The notes: a model not told the origin generated them from the sequence alone. A stretch of 64,000 nt of DNA from Catonia carolina (GCA_035578175.1 JAQMRL010000003.1:110263319-110327318), one strand, 5' to 3'; shown: positions 10,891 through 22,440, counted from the first letter of the stretch. Numbers and translations: made by a program.

Positions 10891-11171
10891 GTCACGGTAA
10901 CTGTTCAGACAGTGGAGAAGCGGAGGAATGCGGGGGTTCATCGGGTTCCGGAGGGGTGAATGGGAGCAGAGGGAGCGGAGGTTCAGGATCGACAGGATCT
11001 GGAGGAGGTGGAGGAGCAGGTGACGCAGCCAATGCTAAGACAAGGAGAAGAAGAACGGCGTTCACCAGCGAACAACTTTTAGAATTAGAAAGAGAATTTC
11101 ACGCGAAAAAGTATCTCAGTCTAACAGAAAGATCTCAAATTGCAACAGCTTTAAAACTTAGTGAAGTTCAG
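10891..11171 (+). CDS. unpg: unplugged/Gbx homeobox gene, exon with homeodomain helices 1-2
   Basis: Coding exon of a sequence-specific nuclear transcription factor of the Gbx family, which patterns the nervous system in animals. It begins after TTTGTTTCAG (acceptor at 10890) in phase 1. It encodes a Ser/Gly-rich linker with an acidic SDSGEAEE patch and then, from 11040, homeodomain residues 1-44: [30 protein letters not shown] and LKLSEVQ. It ends at CAG|GTAAGC (11171/11172). The break after residue 44 is the usual homeobox intron site. The residues around [12 protein letters not shown] and the shared C-terminus in the next exon identify Gbx rather than other Antp-class genes. The initiating exon is not recognisable upstream in this window, so the 5' end of the gene is missing here. 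The flanks are packed with repeats. Confidence 0.95.
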
Positions 11172-11512
11172 GTAAGCTATATTTTCAGTTAAAATTATCA
11201 AATTTTGGCTCCATTGTCTTTTTAGGCTTTTGTATGGATTACCTAGTAGAGTTGGTGAATTTAGTGATTTGATAAGTGGGTGTTGGGTATAACAATATCA
11301 TCAATGATAGGAGCAGTTTTTGTCAGGGGAGAAGAAGGAATGTCAGCGGTATAATACATGGAGTACAGAATACGACCTAAAATGAATCCCTGAGAGACTC
11401 CTATAAACATTGGAAAATAATGAAAGAACAGACAGCCCAGTTTAAAATAAATAGGCAATTTTGAACGACGGTCTAAAACGGAGCACAGTTGTATAAATCG
11501 TTAATCCAAATT

Positions 11513-12443
11513 TTTACTTTCTCTTGCCATCCTATTTGAATATATAGGGAAGGAAAGTATTGTTTTCTTATAAATTTTTCGATTTGTTTTTTGCCCATAA
11601 CAGACAGGTGGAGTGTCAAATTTTTTACACTCAATCTGTTCGTTGCAGGGCTAAAATAAATAGTTCTGTTTCTTATCACATGGTCAGCCAATTAAATGAC
11701 TGAATCATTTAAGAACAGGAAGAGGTAGAGGTGTAAAAGACACTAATCAGAGTTATCTCCTCTGAAAGTAATGAATTTCATTATACAGCCAGACCCTGTG
11801 GTGAATGAAGTGAAAGTGTCATTTGCAGAGTGGAGGATATTTGCTTTTCAGATGGCCTGGCATGCTGATAAGTGTACTTTTCCACTCAGTGAGGAAGGCA
11901 ATGGTAAATCACCTCACTCCTCGATTTACTTAGTAAAACCTCTACAGGTTCAAATCAGCCTTTTGACTGATGACCTAAACAACAACAAATTTTTTGAAAT
12001 CAAAGTTAGATGTACAGCAGCTGTAAATGAACATTTTTGTTCAACGCTTAACAGCAATTAATATGATTTTCTGTTTTTTTTGTCATTAAAATCGGTGAAA
12101 ATGGAATTTTTAAAATTTCTGTTTTATTATGCATTTTACGATAAAATTGTAAACGACAAAATCATTTCTACATAATGAAAGTTATAAAAAATTTAAAAAT
12201 ATACAATTAATTTATTTTAAGAATTTTTTTCTACAGAGCCTTGTAATTTCCTAGAGGCAAAATTATTGTTTCTGTATAAATATTTTTAAGTCAAAGAGTA
12301 AAATAAATTTTCATTTACCGTAATTCACTCATGATTAAAATTAGGTTATGTTTTTAATTTTACATTGTTTACTCATGATTAAACATATTTTTCATTATCT
12401 ACACTGGAAAGACAAAGGTGTGTGAGTGTCTCACACCAGATTT
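11513..12443 (+). repeat. Decayed family B copy split by family A
   Basis: TTTACTTTCTCTTGCC with GAAGGAAAGTATTGTTTTC at 11513-11591, then after the family A insertion divergent family B sequence to the terminal TCTCACACCAGATTT at about 12443. Many differences from the consensus indicate an old insertion. Confidence 0.65.
11592..11988 (+). repeat. Family A element
   Basis: Full-length copy running from TGCCCATAACAGACAGG to GACCTAAACAACAACAA, nested in family B. The short frame (11771-12061) is open and runs past the element into flanking DNA. Confidence 0.85.
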
Positions 12444-12605
12444 AACGTGTTGTGTTTATGTAAGTATTCCACGTAAATCGACTGACAAAATGTACACTCA
12501 GAAAAAATTAATAATTTTTATAAACGTTCACGATTCAATGAACTGATAAATATTTTTTAAAGCCATTAAAAAGTAGGAATAATTTTATGACGTAATATAC
12601 AATGA

Positions 12606-13345
12606 TTAATACAGTGATATTTTAGTTCTGTTACCCAATTGTTAATGTCTGATAATTTTTTTCTAAGAAAGAGAAATTTTGTTTTCTGACATGAAGTTGG
12701 TAGTCCTACTCAACCGGTGTAGGTACGGCAGTATGAGTTGATTCTCCTTGAGCTGTGTAAAATTTTGTACCGTTACAGGAAAAGGCGAAAAACAAATAAC
12801 AAAAATAACCAACAAAATTTACACAACGAGTAAATTTCCCATCAACAGTTGGTTTGAAAGCTGGACCAGTAGCTGAGAATATTAAAAACAATAATACAGA
12901 TATTTTAAAAACATAAAATTTCCTTTGCTCTAAAACGACTTGCATAAAAATGTAAAAAATATTCGTTCTCGTTGACAAGATTTTTTTTTTATAAAACCTG
13001 GTAAAATCTTAATTTTTTCATTAAAATAATTTTTGACATAATTTAATGTTTTTTTTTTGGTAGATCAGGTCTAAACTATTGTAAAACACAAAAACCGAAA
13101 ATCGAAATTTTTAGTCAAAACCATTTAATAGTCTCATCTTATCGAAGCTATTGTTCTAGAGTAAAAGACATTCTGTTCGTACCAGAAAATGGCACAAAAT
13201 TTTACACAGCTCAAGGAGAATCAACTTACACTGCTGTATCTATACCAGTTGAGTAGGGCTAGCAACATCGTGTCACAAAACAAAATTTCCCATCTTAAAA
13301 AAAATTCCAGACATTAACAATTAGGTAACAGTACTACAAAACAAC
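12606..13345. mobile_element. Degenerate element with ~150-bp inverted ends
   Basis: The stretch 12620-12775 (CCCAATTGTTAATGTCTG through CTTGAGCTGTGTAAAATTTT) recurs inverted at 13186-13335 with scattered differences. Long imperfect inverted ends around a ~400-bp unrelated middle suggest an old foldback or MITE. Class and target duplication were not determined. Confidence 0.6.
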
Positions 13346-14232
13346 TCTTTAATACAAGATTAGTTGAAATGTGTTGCGGCGTATCAAACGTTTATTGGCA
13401 AGGTATTAACTGCGTAATTAGGCCCACGTAGGCCTACACGCCATACAAAACATTTATTATTATGCAATAAGCTACTCATTGAAATAGGCGTAGGCGTATG
13501 TGCAGTAGTAACGGAATTAGAATGCAAATCGAAGGCAATTATAGGCTTAATAAGTAAATATAAATTAAATACAATGCCTAGATTGTATCGATAGGCTTCA
13601 ATTAACCTCTGTTTGCAATTATTACATTGTGCAATGCTATATAATAGGCCTTTAGCCTACAGTACCGTTTAATTCACCTACTTAAATAGGCCTTCACATT
13701 CGATTATAGAATTTCTACATTAAACATGTAAATTGCTTGCAGAACTTACAGTAAAATCATTGGGGAATGGACCCGATTTCGGATACCCGAAAATCCGGAT
13801 AACACGGATATATATTTTTTGCGATTAAAAACAGTTGACCCGTTACGCATTGTCGACGGCGACCCGAAATTGAAAAAAATATATGCACAAATACGCACTT
13901 GTCGCGGCAACCAAGAAGTCGCCAGCGACCGAAAGTACATGAAGTGACCCACGGGGTGTACCAGCTAGTCTCCCGTGTTTTTTTGAACGATACTGACACA
14001 TTTTTAAATTTTTTGTTGCCAGTTTGGTCTCTGTATTTTGGTTTCCCTGCTTCTGGTCGTCGGCGACTGGTCAATAGTGCGTAATAGGCCTAAGTAAATG
14101 CACAATATTTTATTACGACTGTTTATTTTCCTCATATCCGGCCAATTTTATACCACGTTTTTTTGCATCCAGGAGAATCCAAAAGGGAATATAGGACATG
14201 TCAAGATAAAACTGATAAACAAATAGTTTATC
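13346..14232. other. Intronic sequence, little recognised
   Basis: Positions 13380-13700 are unusually rich in TAGGCCTA-like words. Positions 14157-14230 resemble the 3' end of LINE L-e (GGAGAATCC then ATAGGACATGTC, also seen at 30540-30590). Nothing coding is supported. Confidence 0.4.
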
Positions 14233-14450
14233 ACAATGATAAATTCATCACTTACCACCAAAAATTTGTTTCTGCTACTGCTTACTTCAATAGGCTTGTC
14301 ATGAACCCCATTGTATCAAATAGCACACAAAATTAAAAATTAAGAAGTCAAACACAATGATAAATTCATCACTTACCAATAATTTTTTCCGCTACTGCTT
14401 AACTTAGTAGGCTTGTCATGAACCCGTTTGTATCAAATAGTACACAATAT
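14233..14450 (+). repeat. ~119-bp tandem duplication
   Basis: Two diverged units, each with CACAATGATAAATTCATCAC, AGGCTTGTCATGAACCC and GTATCAAATAG, start at about 14233 and 14352. Confidence 0.8.
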
Positions 14451-15849
14451 TTGTTGTAACGTCATCTCGTTACTGGGACTTGGTTTTGTTTTTTGAATTG
14501 TCGCGGCGTTGTGACGTCATTCCTTGTGCTGTGCGCTCTATTGGAGAGTTAGTCGTTTGGTGCCTGTTTCGTACTGGTTCATTCTGTTATGAGATGTGAT
14601 TCGAAATGTATTGTACTTATAGGTTATGTACTTTATTAGTGAAAATTTCTTGATTTTATTAAATCAAAAATTATTTATATGTTTCTTCGTTTTACCCTAC
14701 CCCCGTAGGGTTCAATTCCATCCCATGGTTTTAGTTTTTGGTTTTTTCTACTTGATGTCTAACCTGGGTTTCTGTCTGTTAACAACTAATTATAATGTTA
14801 TCTACCTTGGTCTTCAACTTTAATTTTCAAAATAACATTTAAGCAAATGTAATGAGCATGCCTTGAAATGATGGCTTACTAGTATTTATTATGCAAGTTT
14901 TGGATTTCGGTAATGTACATTTCATTTTATTTATTTATCATTTGGGATTTTCTTCAACCTACTTTTGGTTATGACCAAAGGAATTCTATCTCAGCATCAT
15001 AAGGTCAACTACTTTCTACTAATTTTGAAGACTTGTTTTTGGGTGAACTAATTTTTTGACATTTAAAAGAGTAAAGTGTTAAACATTTTGTTAATTATTT
15101 TTTTTACGAAATGCAAATAATAATATAATATGATAATCGAGTCATTTTGATACATGTAGGGTATGCCAATTCATGAGTTGTATAAATTTTTTTTTGGGGT
15201 TGTCGACAACTAAAATTTTTGGCTAGTTTTAGCAGGGTGCACCCATCTTTTGTAACCTGATGTATATGTAATTCTGTTAACATGGAGTCTCTCCATATAT
15301 TTTATTAAGCCATTCAAAAAATTTAAAAACTTTATTTTGAAGATATTAATAATTTTTCTCATTAAGAAATCTTGGAACTGTATCAATTTAAATTAATAAC
15401 TCTCTCTCTCTTAAGATTTTTTTTGAATTTGTGTCAATATTTAAATTAATTATTTTCTCTAAAAAAAAAGAATTTAAAAAAAAAACTGTGTCAATTAAAT
15501 TAATTATTTTCTTATAAAGATTTCTTTAAACTGCGTCAATTTAAATTTATTTATGATGATTTTTAAATTATTTTGGGGCAAAATTATAAGCCATCTATAA
15601 CATTTGCATGCAATTTATTATATCTTTTGGGTCTTTCTTGTTAACTTTATTTTTTTATTATTATTAAATTATTTTCTTCTGGTGCAATTATTACTTGGTT
15701 AATTTTGTTTTTCCTCTCACAAACCACATTTCTAGGCTTCCTGTTTTTTTATTTTTTTTAAAACTTTTTTTTATTTTTATGTTCACCTCATTTAAAGCCG
15801 TTTTCACGAGGTGTTTCATTGTTTAATTAGAAGTTAAATATTTTTCAAC
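14451..15849. other. Intronic sequence, no gene recognised
   Basis: Contains a GC-richer patch with TGACGTCA (14512-14519) and long A/T runs from 15300 on. It could include diverged LINE L-e 3' untranslated sequence, since the L-e fragment at 14157 and the L-e coding end at 15850 point the same way. Confidence 0.35.
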
Positions 15850-16800
15850 CAAAAACTATTTAGAAAGGAATTCGTGCACACTGTAAAATGTTTCATCAAT
15901 CAAGTATTGTTTTAGCTTTTTTTTAAAATGACTTAAATTGTCACAACTTTTTAAACCTTGTGGCAATTTATTGATGTATTTTCTACCTGCATAAGTTGGT
16001 TTTTGTTCAAACAATTTAGTGTTGTGATTAGCAACATAATAATCGATTCTGTTTCTTGTGTAGTGGTTGTGAACATCTAAATTCTGTAAAAAGGTATTTT
16101 GCTTTATGTAGGTACATTATCACTTTAAAAATGTACAAAGAAGGAGCAGTGAGCAATTACAGCTCTTTAGGTAAGGTGGTTGACTCCCATCATACACCTA
16201 ATAGCTTTTTTCTGTATTTTAAAAACTCTTTCCATGTTACCCTGTGATGAATTACCCCATACTAATATGGCATACCTGATATGAGATAAAATTAAACCAT
16301 GATAAGCTGCTATTAGCAATTTTTTATCATTTAATCTGACAATTTGTTTTAATGCAAATACCCCAGATGATATTTTACCTCAAATTTGATCGGTAAGCTT
16401 TAATAATCCCACGATAGAGTCCTATCTAGGATTTTTAGGAGTGACACTCCTAGAATCTTCACTGTTTGCACATGATCTAGGATATTATTTTGTATAAAGA
16501 CATCCACTTCGCTGTTTTCCCTTACATTGTAGCCTATTTGTTTTTGAACTGTAAGTACTGGCACTTTTTTCTTTTAACTGTTAACATTAATTCATTCAGA
16601 AATTGGACTACAGATTCTATGCTAATACATAACTTATGTGTATTCACTTCGAGACTATCTACCAGTAAACTTTTGTTTATGATTGAAGTATCTACAGCAA
16701 ACACGTAAGGAGTGGCGAGTACAATTCGACGAATTCCAGGTAGAGAAATTTGACTCTTGTACGCTCTGACTATTTTATATCCCCCGCAATATTTTATCAA
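15850..16800 (-). pseudogene. LINE family L-e, reverse transcriptase palm to C-terminus
   Basis: A minus-strand non-LTR retrotransposon ORF2 remnant of the Jockey/CR1 type. At 16710-16740 the active-site box reads YVFAVDTSI, where YxADD would be expected, so one catalytic aspartate is lost. Next come a thumb region around 16270-16400 (KKLLIAAYHGLILSHIRYA), WGNSSQGNMERVFKIQKKAI and, at 15860-16050, NRIDYYVANHNTKLFEQKP followed by a lysine-rich end. Frameshifts and stops break it. A second 3' half is at 30529-31058. Confidence 0.78.
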
Positions 16801-16912
16801 AAATTCCCAAGTTGATCATACATTTTGGCTACTTGCTGGCTTACATTAAAAAATTTGAATAACGGTGGCGCTATTACATTTCATATTATTTATTTGTTTC
16901 GTATTCATTGTA

Positions 16913-17508
16913 TCTGTCCATAACATTGAACGCCAATGCCGGCCTCATTGGCGTAGTTGGTAACGTGCCCGCCTCTCATCATGCGGTCTTGAGTTCGAAT
17001 CCCATTCAGGCACAGCATATTTTCATACGTTACAAAAAAATCATTTCATCCTTCACTGTCTGCATTAGTAGTATTGCAGAACAGTCGGACGTTAAACCAA
17101 AAAAAAAAAATGTCCATAACATCCTACAAGTAGAGTGTAAAATTATTTACACTCAATCTGTTCGTTGCAAGGCTAAAATAAATAGTTGTTTCTTATTACA
17201 TGGTCAGCCAATTAAATAAATTTAAGAACAGAAGAGGCAGAGGTGTGAAACACACTAATCAGAGTTATTTCCTCTGAAAGTAATGGATTTCATTATACAG
17301 CCAGACCCTGTGGTGAATGAAGTGAAGGTTTCATTTGCAGAGTGGAAAATACGTGCTTTTCAGAGGACCCGGCATACTGACAAGCGTACTTTTCTATTCA
17401 GTGAGTTGTGGCAATGGTAAACCACCTCACTCCTCATTTTACTTAGTAAAACCTCTATCGGTTCAAACCAGCCTACAGGCTGATGACCTAAACAACAATA
17501 ACAACAAT
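16913..17508 (+). repeat. Family A element split by SINE S2
   Basis: The first 12 bp of the element (TGTCCATAACAT) sit at 16913-16924, and the rest continues at 17110 after SINE S2, with the same 12 bp duplicated. It ends in GACCTAAACAACAATAACAAC. Confidence 0.78.
16925..17109 (+). repeat. tRNA-derived SINE S2
   Basis: The head has an A-box TGGCGTAGTTGG and a B-box GTTCGAATCCC, the body ends CGGACGTTAAAC, and an A-run follows. The 12-bp target duplication TGTCCATAACAT flanks it. Other copies are at 28859 and 53059. Confidence 0.88.
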
Positions 17509-17525
17509 TAATAATAGGCCTAAAT

Positions 17526-17718
17526 AATGAAATTTATTACTCTAAGAGAGATAACTGTGACTAGTGTCTTTATCATCTCTACCTCTTCTGTTTCTAAATG
17601 TTTTAGTTATATAATAATTGGCTGAGTATGTGATAAGAAACAGAACTACTTTTTTATTCTTGGAACTAACAGATTGAGATGAAAATAATTTAACACTCCA
17701 TCTGTCTTTTATGGGCAG
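17526..17718 (-). repeat. Family A element, 5' half only
   Basis: Diverged copy containing only the half that ends at the GGGCAG terminus. It lies just upstream of the second unplugged exon. Confidence 0.75.
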
Positions 17719-17777
17719 ATTCATCACTGTAGACATTTAAAAATATTATTAACTATTGTTAATTAATTTTGTTACAG

Positions 17778-18008
17778 GTGAAAATCTGGTTCCAAAATAG
17801 AAGAGCAAAATGGAAACGAGTGAAAGCAGGATTAACTTCTTCATCTGGAGCAGGAGGACAAAGAGGTGGTCCCGGAGGTGGAACTCCAGGAGGCTGTAAA
17901 ATAGTTGTACCTATACCTGTACATGTGAATAGATTCGCTGTCAGAAGTCAACATCAACAATTGGAAAAGTGCGCCGCTTTGAGGACTCATCATAATGTCA
18001 CTATTTAG
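17778..18008 (+). CDS. unpg: unplugged/Gbx, last exon with homeodomain helix 3 and C-terminus
   Basis: The exon begins in frame after TTGTTACAG and encodes homeodomain residues 45-60, VKIWFQNRRAKWKRVK, with Gln50 and Asn51, the residues that contact DNA bases. A Gly/Ser-rich spacer follows, then KIVVPIPVHVNRFAVRSQHQ, the C-terminal block shared by vertebrate Gbx1/2 and insect Unplugged proteins, and a stop at 18006-18008. With the 10891-11171 exon it makes about 170 residues of continuous coding sequence. The gene appears intact here. The final ~12 residues (CAALRTHHNVTI) are less conserved. Confidence 0.95.
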   Translation: MKIWFQNRRAKWKRVKAGLTSSSGAGGQRGGPGGGTPGGCKIVVPIPVHVNRFAVRSQHQQLEKCAALRTHHNVTI

Positions 18009-18096
18009 GCATTTAAAAAACAATTTATAGTGAAAAAATTCAGTGAACTAAATTTTTTGGTATGTTACTTACGCATTAAACCGACCACCACCTCAG

Positions 18097-18440
18097 GTTA
18101 CTCAGGAACTTCAGGTTACTTAGGAACCTCAGGTTACTTAGGAACCTCAGGTTACTTAGGAACATCAGGTTACTCAGAAACCTCAGGTTACTTAGGAACC
18201 TCAGGTTACTTAGGAACATCAGGTTACTTAGAAACATCAGGTTACTTAGGAACATCAGGTTACTCAGAAACCTAATGTTACTTAGGAAAATCAGGTTACT
18301 TAGGAACATCAGGTTACTTAGAAACCTCAGGTTACTTAGGAACATCAGGTTACTTAGGAACATCAGGTTACTCAGAAACCTAATGTTACTTAGGAAAATC
18401 AGGTTACTTAGGAACATCAGGTTACTTAGGAACATCAGGC
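18097..18440 (+). repeat. 18-bp minisatellite after the unplugged stop
   Basis: About 19 units of TCAGGTTACTTAGGAACC/A with variants (CTCAGAAACC, GGAAAATC). The period is divisible by three, so open frames cross it on both strands. It starts 90 bp past the unplugged stop and would lie in the 3' untranslated region if the transcript extends that far. Confidence 0.92.
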
Positions 18441-18650
18441 TAGTTTAGAGAGAAAGAGTGATTTTCCGTATTTCTAAGCCAAACTGAGGTTGATTTTCAT
18501 TTTGCATCATTCACTCATGATTAAAATAAGGTTATGTTTTTGAGGTTAGTTTTTTGTTTATTTCTAATATTTTATTAATAATGTTAGGTTTATTGTTAAT
18601 TATTTGCATTGGCAAGAGAAAGTTGTGTGAGTGTTTCACACCAGATTTTT
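18440..18650 (+). repeat. Family B repeat, 3' fragment
   Basis: Matches the last ~210 bp of family B, from CTAGTTTAG through GGCAAGAGAAAGTTGTGTGAG to ACACCAGATTTTT. Confidence 0.85.
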
Positions 18651-19960
18651 TAATACATAAGTAACCTGAGAATTGTGGTCAGTTTAATACATAAGTAGAC
18701 ATAAATGTTTTCTTAAAATATTTAATGTAATGTACGTACCTAATATACGCTGTTGAGTTTATGGAAAATTTGTAAAGAAAGCTTGTTAATATTTTTTATT
18801 ATAAATTATTAATATAGACTTCATATAAACTTAATCTCTGTAATATATTAATATTATTTAGTACTTAATTTAAATTGTAAAAAAATTAATGTGTAATTTA
18901 ATTGCTGGTTTATTGAAGTTAAATCGGATATTTTTGTTGTAATTTCAAAATAAGATAAAATTATTAGTATTTGTAAATAAATTAATATAAAAGTGATACG
19001 TAGTATTTATAATCATTTTTTTTTAAATAAAATTTCAAATTTTTTGAAAGAAAATTTGAAATTATTATCTTAATACTGTACTTATAGTAATCTTTTTGAT
19101 GTTATTTCTCTGTAAGTTACAATATTACAGTTTACGCTAACTCTTAGCCTACTTCTTCTCGAGCACTTTTTGTCTTGTTCGTACCATGAATGTCCTGTTG
19201 TAGCCCTTTTAATGTTTTCAATGTTTCTTTGAAGTAATTTTTTTAAATAATTGTATTAAAATCATAATAACACCTTAAAAATATTTTTAAGATTTTTTTT
19301 TAACAAATATTTATTCATTATTAATTAGTTTAATTTTTAATATATATAATACATAATCTGATTTAATTTTTTGGCGTTGACCAGAAGTTTTAACTCGGAT
19401 ACATTTTATTTGGAAATTAAAATAAACAATTTTTTAATTTAGACTTTTATTGTATCAATAAATGCATCCGTTTATAATATGATATGGTTTAAGGTGTGTA
19501 ACATATGTATTATTTAATTGTAATATAATATTATAATAATAATATTAATTATATTATAGTATTATTATAATATATATAGTCTATATATATATTAATATTA
19601 TATATATTATATTATTTATATTATATTATAATAATAATTATTATAATAATATTATTTTTATTTTAATAATATAAAATACATTGATATATGATACATCTAC
19701 ATTTTTCATATAATAACTCAGGACAACTCATCCCGACATCTCATCACTAGAGTTTGGTTTTGAATGACGTCAGAATCAGTGTAGCCAACTATCAAGAAAA
19801 TATACTATAGAAATTATAGTAATAAATATACTGATAAAGGATTTTTTAACAGTAAGATCTAATGATAAGACAGTTATAAGAACATAAGGTACTGATTATT
19901 GTAGTATTACAATCAGTTTAACAAACAATAATTATTCACATCAACTGACAAATCGATATT
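18651..19960. other. Very AT-rich sequence
   Basis: Low-complexity A/T-rich DNA, extreme at 19500-19680 (ATATTA-type runs). No coding or mobile-element signature was recognised. Confidence 0.5.
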
Positions 19961-20830
19961 TTAATAAAGGGCTATTGTACAAAAAACCGGATATACTTAT
20001 TTCATATATACTTATTTTTCAAATATTTGAATAAACATACCTACTTATTACAATAATATACTTATTACAAAAATAATAATGATAATATTAAAACAACAAA
20101 AGGGCTATTGGTTATCATTATGAAAACTGTGTAAGTATATAATTAATAATAAGTATGATATTCAAGAACTCGTACATACTTAAACATTATGTAATTTTAA
20201 TAAGTATAATGAAAATCTCAATAAACTACTTGTGGAATTAATGAAGATATAAAGAAATACTAATGGGCTATTGTAAAACATTACTATATTACATCAAATA
20301 TAATTTCATACTTATTTTATAAGTAAATAAGTATGATGTAACATACTGCATACATTATCAATAAATAAATGATTAAATAACAAAGGGCTATCGTATAAAA
20401 TACTAACACTACATCCATAAATACATAATTATTTTACTGTAAATTATCACAATTATATTTTATTTTAAGGGGAAAATAAGTATAAATTGTAATAATGAAG
20501 ATACTTATAATACTATACTCATTGTATCAAATAATAGAACGATCACATTCTACTAATTGGAATATAACCTACTTATTTTATTTATATACTAGTAACGTAA
20601 AGTTATTTTTGCATACTTATTTCTAGAAGTAAATAAGTATGTTGTAACATGTTGCAAATTTCTTCATCAAATAATTAAACAACAAAGGATTATTATTAAA
20701 TCACAATAATAGACTATATCAATACTTATTTTTAGAGGAAAATATATATGTTGTAATAAGAGTTATTATTTAATTATTAATTTGAAATAAATAAGTATAA
20801 ATTCAACCCAGTTTAAGTTAATTAATTTAT
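19961..20830. repeat. Degenerate array of ATACTTATT/AATAAGTAT hairpins
   Basis: The word AAGGGCTATTG (or close) recurs near 19968, 20101, 20264, 20384 and 20685. The hairpin CATACTTATTT-loop-AAATAAGTATG is nearly perfect at 20310-20338 and 20612-20641, about 301 bp apart, each followed by ATG(A/T)TGTAACAT. This is a diverged tandem structure with preserved palindromes. Confidence 0.65.
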
Positions 20831-21613
20831 TGTATATAATCACGTCCTACTTATTTAATAAACCTACTTACTTAAATAATATACTTATTTATTTGTTGTA
20901 AATTACACTACAAAACACCAAAATTACACAATTGTTATTTTATGCGAAAAAACAATTGAAAATTACGCTAACTAATGGTTAATTATTGAACATAATTAAT
21001 CTAGAATTATATTTTCTTTATAAAATTTGAATATATCTGTAAATTTTTTTACATGTTTTACATACATAAAGTAAAACTATCATGAAAATATCAGGTTAAA
21101 AACAAGTAGACCTAAAAAATCGATTCCAACGCAATTTTTTTAAAATTAATACTAAATAAGTTATTAGTAATTAGGACTTCATTACACAGATTTTGTAACA
21201 ATCATTGTAGCTTTATGTCCATTTACACAATTGTATTGAAATTTATTGTAAATTATTTACATAATGTAATATAAGTAAATAATCTATTAAAAATAATATA
21301 AATACATTTTTTCATTAAATAAATAATAATTTTGTACAAATACATTGTATTTTATGTGATATTAAAATACATAATTTAGTATAATCTTAATGGATGTCGT
21401 TTTTACTCTTACATAATTAAATATTTTTTGCAATATTTAAAATTTGAATAATTTAAGATTGCATTGATAACTTAAGCAGATGTGAATGTTTTTATTTCTA
21501 TATTATATTATAGTGTATGTTAAATTAACGTTGAACTAAAATTATTCTTTATCAGGGCTGATATGATGACGTAGTTTATGATTAATTAGGCATTGTTTTG
21601 AAAATGATACAGA
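20831..21613. other. AT-rich sequence, no feature recognised
   Basis: No gene or repeat family identified. Confidence 0.4.
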
Positions 21614-21953
21614 CTTTTTTTTCTAATCCCTAATGTGTGTACGTTGCAATTTGTTATATTCAGAACAATAAGCAACCCCATGACCCAATGAGATGAGGAT
21701 GATGTGTATACATCATCCTCATCAGGTGTAATGTAGTGTATTCTTGTACAGACCCAGACCGACCATTCCTGAGAGGGTATGGTTAATTGAACTCCAACCA
21801 TCAAAGTACACCGGTAACCACTGTCTAGTTTTCAAATCCATATAAAAGTAACTACCTTCACTAGGATTGGAACCAGGAACCTTCGTCTCTGAAAATCAGC
21901 TGTTAAACAGCTGATTTTGGCGACGTCTTTACCTCTAGACCAACCCGGTGGGT
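21614..21953 (-). repeat. SINE S1
   Basis: Full-length minus-strand copy with both promoter boxes and the CAGCTGTTAAACAGCTG hairpin. A short local inversion or duplication (ACATCATCCTCATC) occurs in the body at 21708-21722. Confidence 0.85.
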
Positions 21954-21997
21954 ACAGACATTTGGTTCTAATTTTATATCCCTTATTTTAAATTTGA

Positions 21998-22310
21998 CTC
22001 ACCAGTTGGTCTAGAGGTATTGTCGTCACCGCGAGTCAGCTGTTTAGCATCTGATTTTTGGAGACGAAAGTTCCTGGTTCAAATCCTTGTAAATGTAGTT
22101 ACTTTTATACGGATTTGAATACTAGACAATGATTACCGGTGTACTTCGATGGTTGGATTCAACTAACCATACTCTGTCAGGAATGGTCGGCCTGGCTCTG
22201 TGCAAGACTACACCTCATTCACTCGTCATACATATCATCCTCATCTCATTGTGTCATGGGGTTGCTTATTGTTCTGAATTGAACAGATTGCAACGTACAC
22301 ATATTAGGGG
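21998..22310 (+). repeat. SINE S1
   Basis: Plus-strand copy facing the copy at 21614, head to head. The inter-box hairpin has decayed (AGCTGTTTAGCATCTGA). Confidence 0.85.
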
Positions 22311-22315
22311 ATTTG

Positions 22316-22440
22316 AAATTTGGACTACCTCTGTGGAGTAGTGCCTAGCGTGCTAGCATACAAATTGCAAGGTCCCGGGTTCGATTCCCGGTTAAGGTCT
22401 GAAAATTGTAACATTGTAAAATTGTAACACGTTAAATTCC
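22316..22440 (+). repeat. tRNA-derived SINE S4
   Basis: A-box-like TGTGGAGTAGTGCC and B-box GGTTCGATTCCCGG in tRNA-like spacing, followed by a short A/T-rich body. It is unlikely to be a functional tRNA, as the acceptor stem does not pair well. Confidence 0.6.

Larger units (their letters stand above)
11172..17777 (+). other. unpg: unplugged intron, 6,606 bp, repeat-filled
   Basis: The donor GTAAGC and the acceptor TTTTGTTACAG define the intron, and the reading frame is preserved (phase 0) across it. It contains family A copies, a decayed family B copy, a degenerate inverted-repeat element, a LINE L-e 3' half and a SINE S2. A perfect TGACGTCA word (14512-14519) lies in a GC-richer island, but I have no evidence that it acts as an enhancer. 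Confidence 0.9.

Noticed and set aside
12706..12978. 90-residue minus-strand frame
   Set aside because: It lies across one arm and the middle of a degenerate inverted-repeat element, with no domain and no conservation in the other arm.
14512..14519. TGACGTCA (CRE-like) in the unplugged intron
   Set aside because: A single 8-mer, with another at 34566, is not enough to call an enhancer.
18076..18435. 119-residue minus-strand frame with FLSNLM repeats
   Set aside because: It is the complement of the 18-bp minisatellite; openness follows from a period divisible by three.
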